Shown here: one piece after another, positions 20,701 through 32,700 of the stretch
Layout of the letters: each line of letters begins with the position of its first letter
Numbering within the stretch: the first letter of the stretch is position 1
NCBI GenBank assembly: GCA_032690845.1
Contig: CM064427.1
Coordinates: forward strand, 8,629,501-8,693,500
DNA from: Eleusine coracana subsp. coracana
Taxonomy: Eukaryota > Streptophyta > Magnoliopsida > Poales > Poaceae
Length of the DNA stretch: 64,000 bases
Direction of reading: 5' to 3'
Program-made: the position numbers and the translations under genes
The notes under the pieces: model-generated
What the model was told of the DNA's origin: nothing
What the model saw: only the letters and a program-made list of their open reading frames with translations
The model's database searches: none

Positions 20701-23700
20701 GCATGTCACTTAACTTTCCAATGTTTTCTACTTACATTATTGCTTTCCTCTATTACAGTGTAAAGGAGATTGTGAATGAGCAGCCTTCTTACCTTCAGGG
20801 TGGTAAATTGCGAGAGTAAGCTGCACTGCTTATCCCTTATTCTTCTTTCCCTTAAAACATTTTTAATACAATCCAAATACTCTTATTGTCAAAGTTTTAT
20901 TTCTGTTACTTATTTGGTCCTTTAATACACATCCTTGTTGATTTATTACTTGCTTGCTATGCCACAGGTACCAGATGAATGGTTTACGGTGGCTGGTTTC
21001 ATTGTACAATAATAACTTGAATGGAATTTTAGCAGATGAGATGGGTCTAGGTAAAACAGTACAGGTAAGTCCTCGATCATTGTTGGTCTCAACACTTACG
21101 TTCATCTTATATGACGGATATAAACATGTGCCTGAATCATTTTTTTCCTTCCTACTTTGCCAGGTAATATCTCTATTGTGCTACCTTATGGAAACAAAAA
21201 ATGATCGGGGACCTTTTCTTGTTGTTGTTCCATCGTCCGTGCTTCCTGGATGGGTTTCTGAACTCAACTTCTGGGCACCTAGTATAAATAAAATTGCTTA
21301 TGCTGGTCCTCCAGAAGAAAGACGAAGAATGTTCAAGTAAATTTTAAAAATGTTAAATCCTTCATTCATCTTATTCAATTTAGTTAAAGGTTTTATTCAC
21401 TTTAGCTACTTTCTTTCAGAGAGATGATTGTTCATCAGAAGTTCAATGTTCTTTTGACAACATATGAGTATTTGATGAACAAGCATGATAGGCCAAAGCT
21501 AAGCAAAATACAGTGGCACTATATAATTATTGATGAAGGGCACCGTATAAAGAATGCATCTTGTAAGCTCAATGCCGATTTGAAGCTTTATCGAAGCTCT
21601 CACCGTCTGCTGTTGACAGGAACTCCTCTGCAGGTACTGAAATTTGAATGTTTACTGTTATAAATTTCTTCAGTTTTGCGTTCCAAGTAATATGTTAACT
21701 GCTCCCTCCTTTTCAAAATGTAAGGCGTGTACATCAAGTTTTGAATTTTCTAATCTTTGTCCAGAATTAGCCTAAGCGTAAGTTATAGGGTCCAAATTTA
21801 GTACCTAGCAGTTGTTGGATTCTTATTTGAAAGTACTGTTGTATGATGCCAATTTTACGGTCATGAGCAATGTGACATAAGATATATTAGGCTGAAGTAC
21901 ATTCTCGGAGACTACACCAGGTGAAACTGTGCCTGGTTTGTTCGAATAGAGGGAGTCTATATTACAGAGCTACCCATGCATGACCTTTTGGTCTCTTTCT
22001 CTCATTACTAATTTGATTTGATTTTTCTGTGAAGAATAATCTCGAGGAATTGTGGGCACTTTTGAATTTTCTGTTGCCCAATATATTTAATTCATCTGAA
22101 GACTTCTCTCAGTGGTTCAACAAACCATTTGAAAGCAATGTTGATAATTCACCTGATGAGGTACAGCTTTAGCTTTTTTCCTTCTTGGTGAAGCACTCTT
22201 GTTCTTAGGGATGTTGTTTAACGGCTGTTACTTTTCCTGCTTAAAGGCCTTACTTTCAGAGGAGGAAAACTTGCTGATCATAAATCGTCTTCACCAGGTT
22301 CTTCGGCCCTTTGTACTGCGAAGACTTAAGCATAAGGTTTTTGATTTCACATTTGTTATGCCTGTTGCATGTTTACATTATACTATTCCAGTAGTCCACT
22401 ATGCAGCTTATTTGAATTTCCAAGTGCAAAATAGAACCGAGACACTACGACATACCAATGTTCCAGAATTACCTTGTCTACCATTCATATTTTGTTTCGT
22501 TAGTACCTGAATGCTTAGTGTACTTAAATGGTGTATTCTGTCAAGAATAAGTACAATTTTCACCTGCAGCGGAACTATGCATTTAATCTTCTGTGATAAC
22601 AGCTGATTCTGCATAGATCTCTTCATTCCATTTGTCGTAATCTGTTTGTCTTTTTGCATTTTACAAACGCTCAGTTGGGCATGGATGGTTGAAGAGTTGG
22701 ATATCCTTTATAAATATATTGAAAAAAAAGCCAGACTGTCTTTGTTTGCTTTGTTTGTCTATATTCTGGATGATCTATAATTTGAAGTTGTCTATTACTA
22801 TTACTACTTAGTAAATTTTCTCTATGTCCTTCACGACTTTCATCTGAGCTGAACAACAGATGTCTGTTTCAAAACATGTTTCATTTGGCTTTGTTGCATT
22901 TTCATCGAAGCTTTTACAGTTTTAAGCATTACAAATAAAAGTGAATGCACATAAATTATGCTTTCCGTTCCTACCTCTCATCCTGAGACGATCATTGCCT
23001 TTTGAAGATCTGTTATTTTCAGACATAACTGTTTATGTTTTGGTTGTATCTTGATTGTGAATCCAAAAAAAAAAGAAAAACCTTATGTTTACATCCAATC
23101 TTAATTAGTCCAGTTTGTAAAACAGCTGATTAATGGAATTTGTGTGATATCGTTAGTTGTGTTTTACTACTTTTAGGTTGAAAATGAACTGCCAGAGAAG
23201 ATCGAAAGACTTGTAAGATGTGAGGCATCTGCATATCAGAAACTTCTCATGACAAGGGTGGAAGAAAATCTTGGTGGAATTGGAGCTGTTAAGGTGCATT
23301 TTGTATTATTGCTGCTATGTGTCATTTCTTAAAGATGGTTCGAGTCTATAAGATGCTTTCATCTGTTTTCTTTAGGTTCGTTCTGTGCATAACTCTGTTA
23401 TGGAACTGAGAAATATATGCAACCATCCGTACCTTAGCCAGCTTCATGTGGAAGAGGTATAATTGCTGTTTGCCCTTAGTTTATTTTGTTTCCTTATGTT
23501 TATAGTCAACCTTTTGGTTTGTCTTTTGTAGATTGAGGGTTATTTACCTAAACATTATCTACCATCTATTGTGAGACACTGTGGAAAGCTTGAAATGCTG
23601 GACAGACTGCTACCGAAACTCAAAGCTACTGGTCATAGGGTGAGTTTTATGATAAGAATGTCTTGTACACATTTGAATTCAGTTATCTTTCACAGTCTTT

Positions 23701-26700
23701 TTTGCCATTGTTTGGTGATGCTTCTGGTTGACTGATGATCCTACAGGTTCTACTTTTTTCTACAATGACAAGATTGCTTGATGTAATGGAGGATTATCTG
23801 GTATGGAAAAAGTACAAGTACCTCCGATTGGATGGGCACACTTCTGGCCATGAGAGAGGAGCTCTCATTGATAGATTTAATGATCCTAATTCTCCAGCTT
23901 TCATTTTCCTGCTTAGGTATATTACTAGATTCTGTCTCATGTTCTTATATTACTAGATTCTGTCTCATGTTCTTTATAAAAAATCGAAATTAGTGAACTG
24001 ACAATTGTGTACTTTGCTGTTGATTTGATTGATATTTGAATTTGTTTATCTATTTAACTAACATAATTTAGCTCTAAAACTGATTAACCCCTGGTTTTAT
24101 AGTATACGAGCTGGAGGTGTTGGTGTCAATCTCCAAGCAGCTGATACTGTTATCATATTTGATACTGATTGGAATCCTCAGGTAGCTACAGCTTTAGTTG
24201 TATTGTTTTGAGAATCGTCGTAGAGAACACTACATATCTGATTATTCGTCACTTTCTTTTATGAAAAATTCTCATTCTTCATTGATTTTTCTCTAGGTTG
24301 ACCTGCAAGCACAAGCTAGAGCCCATAGAATTGGTCAAAAGAAGGAGGTTCTTGTTTTACGTTTAGAGACGGTAATGATTTCTTTGGTTTAAAAGTTGAA
24401 AGTTACTCTTATGAGTCTTATCTTTGTTTATAAAACATAAGTTGAAGTAGGAGAATAATCTCTGTTGCTGAGAAAGGGAAACATGATTCACAGAGGAATA
24501 GATTGATGTTAAAAGTTGAATTGTTGCACAGCTTCTGTTGACACACCAGGAAACTAATAATTCAGCTTGTGTCCATCCCTCCTTTAGGTAGTCAGCGGGC
24601 CACCACAAACCGCTGATGCCCAAAATGGAAGCCTTGGTTGCTGTGAGCTTGGTCAAGTCTTCACTGTCCCACCTCCTGATCTGTGATATATGAGTTGGTA
24701 GTCAGAACAGAGGACTAGTCAAAGAGGGCCTATTTTGGATTTTTTTTCGTGGCGATGATGCAATTGCCCACATTTGTTTCTTTTTGCTTCTTAGGAAAAA
24801 AAGTTGAAGCATGAAATATTTAATGTTACTTTTTCTAATTAAGAAACCACAGAAAAGTTTCACACATATAACTTAAATTTTATGTAAACCATGGTTATTG
24901 GTAATTTTCTTAGCAGAACTTGTTTCTGGGGTTGCTTTGAAGCACATCACAGTTCATTGTTTCTGTCCAAATGAATTAAGTTATCACATCCTTGCTTGTA
25001 CATGTTTTTCTATGATCAAATGGGAATTAATTGTAACCGTTTGTATAGTGCAAGTTTTTCTTAAAAACCCGTATGTACTGTTTGTTTACTTTGTTTCACA
25101 TATTTTCCTACGTTTTGTAGCCCATTTGTTTTGTTCGTTACAGGATTTTTTTTCGGAAACAATGAAACAAGTACACAGTATTTCTTGGATTCGTAGCTAC
25201 ATAGAAAACTTGATCAGGAAGCTTTGCTTCATCTGCTATATTTCTTTATATATCTTTAGAAGTTAGAACACCTCAGCCATTTCATGATGACATACTATTT
25301 GAAGAATTGCTGATTGGTCTAACCCGAATCAATATCATCTTCTATTTCAAGACTAAAATCTCAATATTGTTATTTGTTCTTGCTGAATATAAGGTCCGAA
25401 CTGTAGAAGAGCAAGTCAGGGCTTCCGCGGAACACAAATTAGGGGTTGCTAATCAGAGTATTACTGCTGGATTTTTTGACAATAATACAAGGTAAATTCT
25501 ATGTTCGCTTAAATAATTTGCTCATTTACCCCCCCCCCCCCCCTTCTCCCCCTCTTTTTAATTCTTACTATGGCTTGCCAACCACAGTGCTGAAGATCGG
25601 CGAGAATATCTTGAATCACTCCTACGCGAATGTAAGAAGGAAGAAGCAGCTCCAGTATTGGATGATGATGCTCTGAATGATCTTCTTGCTCGTAGGTAAG
25701 ACCAGTTTTGTTATCATTCTATTAATCTATTTGAGGGTTTGTGTAAATGTTCTTTTAGATTTATCCTTACCTTTTCTTCCATTTAATTGAACTTCACGTT
25801 TCTTTCTGCAGCGAAGCTGAGATTGATGTATTTGAATCGATTGATAAGCAAAGACGAGAAGAAGAATTTGTATGCTGAATCTCAACAATTCGTTCCTCTG
25901 AAACTTGGTACTTATTACTGCTGTTAAATTATGTTGCTCTAAATTTTTGTTGTATCGATTACAGGCTGCTTGGCAAAAGATTGTTCAGGATGGTTCAACT
26001 AGTGGGCTGGACCCTGCTGTACTGCCTTCACGTCTTCTAACTGATGATGACCTCAAGTCCTTCTGCCATGCTATGAAGCTCTATGAGCAATCAAACATCA
26101 AAACTGTGAAGTCGAATGTGAGGAAGAAGGGTGAACTTGGAGGCCTGGATACACAGCATTATGGAAGGGGTAAACGAGCTCGTGAGGTCAGTTGCACATT
26201 GTGTTTTAGTATATCTCTGCACTGGGGTCTGTAAAATTTCTATGTAATTCATGGATATACTTGTAGGTTCGCTCTTATGAGGACCAATGGACGGAAGAAG
26301 AGTTTGAAAAACTTTGTCAAGCGGAGTCTCCTGATTCACCCCAACGTAGTGGTATGTTGAAGGATTCACCCCAACGTAGTGGTATGTTGAAGGATTTGGA
26401 CATCTCTAAGGGTATTAAGCCTGAAGTACCTGCTGAAAGTTCAAAGGAACCTGAACAAACTGTGAAGGAGGTATCCCCAGCTGTTGGGGACTCTCCACCA
26501 GCTAAACGGCGGAGAGGTAGACCTAGACGGTCAGATATTTTACTATCACCTACTGCTCCAATGGATGGTGCTAAACAAGAGACAGGAACCCCACATGATG
26601 ATAGCATTGCTATGCCGGCAAGTGCAATCAATTCTAGTGCAACAGCTACTCCCACTTGTTCTTCTTCAGATGTTGTACATTCTATTTTACCCATTGATAT

Positions 26701-29700
26701 CAACAAAACAGACATTGGTTCTGAAGTTAAGCCCTCCAGTTTGGTTGCTCTTTCGGAAGGGTTTGCTGTGAAAGAAGTTGGTACACCAGTACAGAGTGCT
26801 CATGATCTACCAGCTTCAGGAACACCTAATCTTCCTGCTAGAGGCAGAAAAACCCAAGCAGGAGAAACACCTCGCAGGCGAGGCCGAAAACCAAAATCTG
26901 TAACATCTAGTGTAGATGATTGTAGTCTTGATCCCTCAGTTGTAGTTGGGAGTGGAGGAGCAGACACTAATCTTTCTTCATATCCTCAAGGGAATATGTC
27001 GTCATCACAAGCGAGTGCTGTGGCAGTGAAGGATTCAGTGACAGTTAAAGTGGATAAATCGTTGCCAGAGACAAGTAAGGGCATATCTCCCTCTGTTCAT
27101 GATGAAGATAAAGGTGTGATGGTTACTACACATGTGGCAAAAGAGATTTGTGCTGGAACTCTGGCACCAGATGCTCTTAATGAAAATGTTGGATTGGTTC
27201 AAGTGACGTCAGCTCCTGCTATGCCTATGGTATCAGAAGGTTCATTGCAAACATCACATGTTTCTGTAGCTGATAAACCTATTGAGAAGCAACCTGTTGC
27301 ACGTCGCCGCAGAAAGAAGGCATCTGGTAATGAGGATACTGGAGTGAGCACTAGGCAACGATCAGCTATGAAAAAAACTGATCATGGTACATATGCTGCC
27401 TCTGGTGAAATTGGTTCTGACATGGCCCCAAGTGAGAGACCAAGAAAAGCGAAGGAGCGAGATGGCAATTCACTTCAAGATGCTTCTAATGAATTACCGA
27501 ATATTAACTCTCCATTATTTGAGAAGTCTGGATATGATTCTCAGCCAAGCACACCTATAGCTGTTCCTATTAATGAAGATACACTTCCCAGTGGTTTCAA
27601 TGATACTCGTGCTGGAGGTTCTGAAATAACTCCTGCCAATCCTGCTGTCCAAGGTAAACCAGTGGATTTGCATTTAGAAACCCCTGTTGCTTCCCAGGAT
27701 CAACCACAGAACAATGCAGAGAAGTACCAAAATGTGTGTTCTGGAGTCCTAAATCCTGCAAGTGATCATAAACAAGCAAGTGCTGAGATTCAACCATCTG
27801 CTTCCTTACTTCAGAATCCAGATAAGGATGCAGCTATACTTCCTTCTGAAGTTGAAAGTGCTGCTTCAAATAAGGTACCAGGTAGGAGGAGAAAAGGGTC
27901 AGGTCGGGAATCTCGTACAAGAAATAATTCTGGAACAGCTGCATGTGAATGGCGTGCTCGACTTGCCGGATCGAAGGGAACAGATGATATGAAGAAGATA
28001 GTGATATCTGCAAGTCCAGCCACTACAGTATATGTTCCATCAACCGAGCAACATGGTGCTGTCTCTTTAAGACCTGAGACTACCACTTCAGTTTGTGAAT
28101 CACAGAAGTATCCTGGCAGTCACTTGTCTAGTGACATTTCAATTAGTGTGGGGAGTCATGTCTCTAGTGGCACTTCTATTCTGGTTGGGCATCATGGATC
28201 AGATGCAGCACATACTGAAGAAAGATCTGCCACAATTATATCTCAGACTCCCGCAATGGCTGGATCAGAAGAAAGGAAACTTCCTGGAGGTGAATTGCAA
28301 GGTATTATTTCCTTCACACCCTACAGTTCTTGGCCCAGACGAGAACTTATTTTTCAATGGCCAAGAGTGACAATAGTTGAAAACTTATTTGCTTGTCTAT
28401 GCTCTTTTCCCCCAGGTATTAAGGATACTAGTTCAGGCAAAGTAACTGATATGGCTTCCACTGCAGAACCAGCACCTACTAATGATGAACACATTCTTTG
28501 TCAAGACGAGAAGAATAGTACGCTTTTTATATTTTTCTGCTGTCGGTAGTACCAATGGCATCATCTCTAATATGTCTTTGCTCCTTTTGTTTTCAGGTAC
28601 TGAAGTTAAAATTTCAGAAGAAACAAAGATGATTTCAGCTGTGGAACCAGCACCTGCAAATGATGAAACTGTGCAAGGTACCCCCTTTCTGAAATGCATG
28701 TGCCCACAGATCTGCGCTCCCACACACACCATTCCATATGTCACAGTCCTTTGTTCAGATGAGAACAGGTTTTGGTCTTTTGCTGTAGCAACTGGCAATA
28801 TTATGCATATATTTCTTTCTTTCTTTTTCAGGTATTGAGATGAATAGGTCGGAACAATCAACAAAGATGGTTTCAGGTGCTGAATCGGCACCTTCAATGG
28901 AGATGCATGAGGAACATCATAAGACTTCTGGTGATAATATTACTCCCTCTATTGCAGCTATGGAAACACATCAGGCCAAGGTTGATAGCAGTGCTGCTAG
29001 CCAGTCAGTAGTGTGTGCTGATGAAACGGCAAAGCAGTCTGATGCATCACTACCATACAACAAAGCCCCTAGTGATGGTAAAGACACTCCTGGTCCTGGC
29101 TCTGCCAAAGAAGATGATAATTGTTTGTGCAGTGAAGGTACTTCTGTTGATATCACTCATCCAGATCAAGGCAGTGTGAATGTTGAGAGCAGCCGTAGTG
29201 ACACAGATGATCCCGGTAATTCAAACAAGGACACCATTAATCCTGTTGATACTGCACGACAACCAACGGACGAGACAACCTCTTCTCTTCTAAAGAAGTA
29301 TGATTTGAATCAGCAAAGGTGCACAGTAACGGCAGTTGAATCTGATAAAGGTACTGGTGATGCTGAGATCATTTCTTCTGGGCGATTAGAATCTTCTGGT
29401 ATTGAGATTGAAACAGTGGGTACTGAAAAAGCACTTACTCGAGAAGAGCTTACAGTTGCTATCCTTTCAGAAGTGCCAAATTCTGTTGTGGTGGAACAAA
29501 CTCAAGAAGCTTCTGTTCCAAACAAAGAGGAGATTATTGATTCAGTAGTTATTAAGCAGGACTGCAACACAGAACCCTGTGGTGATGCTGCTGTTGCTAG
29601 AGAAGTTACTGAAGAAATGGATCATTCTGCTGAGGAGGGCCTGGTATCTAAACTAGCGGAGACACAGACAGATCCTACTGTGATTTGTGGTCCTATGCCA

Positions 29701-32700
29701 AATGAATCTGTTGTGGCAGTAGGGTTGGAGAATTCTGGTCTACATCATGATGACAATAGTCTCTCATCTGAGCTTGCTGCTGTTGCTAGAGGAGTGACTG
29801 AAGGAATGGATCATTCTGCTGACGAAAGATCGGTATCTGAACATGCTGAGACACAAACAGAGGAAACTGAGATTTGTGGTCCTATGCAAAACAAACCTGT
29901 TCAGGCAGCAGAGCTGGAGATTGATTGTCCTGGACTACAGCATGATAAGACTCCCTCATCTGAACATGCTGTTGCTCCTGAGCCAATAAACAAAACTTCT
30001 TTTATGCAAGCGGAACCTGTGGCAACAAAAAAAGATGATAACTGCACCGTTGCAGATATCGATGCTTCATCTGAAACTATCCTGGAATTAGAGACAAATG
30101 AAGAAACACCTGCTGCCGAAGCTAATGAAACTATGACTGGTTGTGAAGTCTGCAAGGATCCTGAGAGTTATCTGTCCAGTGAAGTGTCAATGACTGTACC
30201 GCCTATTCAGCCTGATACACAAAATATAAACTCGCAGGTTCCTACATTACATGAATCTAGAGAAAAAGGATCATCTGGAAGTGATGACTTGCATGATAAA
30301 GAAGAGCAAACAAAACTGGCTTCAGCCACTGTACCAGTACCTGCGAATGACAAGGAACATGCACAAGGTAACTTTCTCAAATGCACACGCACATACACGC
30401 ACGGTGGGGTCTGGACTTGATCCAGACAAGTGTTATTTTCTGCTTTTATTTTAAGTAGGTGGAAGTAACAGTGGCCTGCATTTCTTTGCTTTTTTTTGTT
30501 TCCAGGTAGTGAAGTTAATAGTACAGAGCAACATACAAATGAGGTTTTACCTGCAGGGATTGACGAAATAGGCAACCAAGATACTGCCGTTGCTGATCAT
30601 GAGGGAGGCAGTAACACTGATGTGGACATGCCCACATGTCAAAGTGCAGAGATTGAGAGTGATAAGGACCATGCTACTGCGATTGTCTTAGAAGGCATCC
30701 AAGATCCTTGTGATGCCTCTGACAAGGACCATTCTAGTGATCTTCCTGCAACTACTCTTGTGACAGCTGAATCTAATAAAGTTACTACTGGTGATACAGA
30801 AGATGTGTGTGCTGGCACCTCTGAATCTTTCGTTGGTGGTGAGAGTGGAACAATCAGTGGCCAGGAAGCTGCTGCTGTAGCAGATCATGAGGGTGCAATA
30901 GGTGATTTAGATGGTAGACGCATGCATGATCTGGTATTAGCTCCTGGTGGTGGTGAGAGTTTAGCAAGTGTCCGAGAAGCTGATGCTGTCGTGGATCATG
31001 GAAGCATGTATATGCATGATCATGAGGGAGATGGAGCACCTGAAAGTGTTCTGCATGGTAATTTTGCTCAGCCCACTAACCAACCTCCGCCCTCTTTTGT
31101 TCCTGTTCATATGCAGCGAGTGGGAGAGAAGGAAAAAAGAAACTATATACTTTTCCCCATTGTTTGATTTGATACTGTTTATCTGGGTACAGTTATTCTT
31201 ATGCATGTCTTTACTCTTGTTTTTAGGTACCGATGTTACTAGTTCAGAGCAACAAACGAATGAGGTTTTAGCTGTGGGGACCAATACAGTGGGTGTCCAG
31301 GATGCTACCATTGTTGATCATCGGAGAACTAGCAGAACATGTGATCTGTACCAAATAAGTACACGGGCTCCGACATTGCCTGGAACTGACATGCATGGTA
31401 ACCCCCTGACGCACCCTCTTGTCATGTGCACGTGCGCATACACAATAAGCAAATATTTTATTACTTTTGTTCCATTGTTTCATGTGGTCCTGGCTTTTTC
31501 AGGTATTGAAGCAGAAGCAGAACAGATAAATACTGTCTCAGCTTCAGCACCAGCACCTGCAACAGGTCTGCAAAATTCTGATGCCGTTAATGTTCACATC
31601 AAACATTTGTTTGTTTGTATTTAATCCTATCTTTTTACAGATGATCAAAACCACCACATGCATGAAGTGGATCATACATCTGGTGGGGAACAGGAACCAT
31701 TGCGAGATAACATCAGCAGTGGCACTGATGTGGACATGCCCACTGTGGATGCAAAGGAACATGCTACTGAGACTATCGTAGAGGGCATCCAAGCTCCTTG
31801 TGTTGTCTCTGACAAGGACCACTCTACTGATCTTCCTGTGACCACCGTGGTTACTGCTGAATCTAATAAAACTAGTGATACGGAAGTTGCGTGTGCTAGC
31901 ATCTCGGATTCTTCTGGTGGTGGTGAGAGTGGAACAGTTGATCCCCAGGAAGCTGCCGTCGTTGCTGATCATGAGGGAGCAGATCTAAATGATACAAGCA
32001 TGGATGATCAGGTATTATTTGGATCTGGAGATGGAGCACCTGGAGGTGTCTTGCAAGGTAGTCTTTCGCACCAAATGAACCCAGTCTCACCTTTTTGTCT
32101 TTCGAGTGGGAGGGAGGGAACTATATACTTTTCCAGATGAGTAGTAGTACGCTCTATATATTCCAGCTTTCAATAGTAATGATGGATAACATTTCTTATA
32201 TGTGCCTATGCTCCTTTTATTTCAAATATTTCAGAAGAGATTTCAGCTGTGGAACCAGCACCTGCAAATGATATCATCATGCAAGGTACTCTTTCTCACG
32301 CACACCTGCCCACACCTGTGCAAATCAATAGACTCATGCCATGTGCCCAAATGTTTTTCATCTTATGTCCTTTTTCATTGACTGATTGTAAGTTGTAACA
32401 ATTGCCAACATTATGCATACCTTTCTTTTTCAGGTATTGAGATGAATAGTTCGGAACAACCAACAAAGATGGTTTCAGGTGCTGAACCAGCACCTTCAAA
32501 TGATGAATTAGTTAAGATGCATGAGACACACTATGATAATGTACCTCCCTCTACTGCTGCTATGGACACACGGCAGGCCGAAGTTGATAGCAGTGCCACT
32601 TGTCAGTCAGAAGCTATGTGTGCAGATGAGGCTGCAAAGCAGCCTGATACATCACCATCATTCAATAAGGCCCCTGGTGATGATAAGTACTCTCCTGCCT

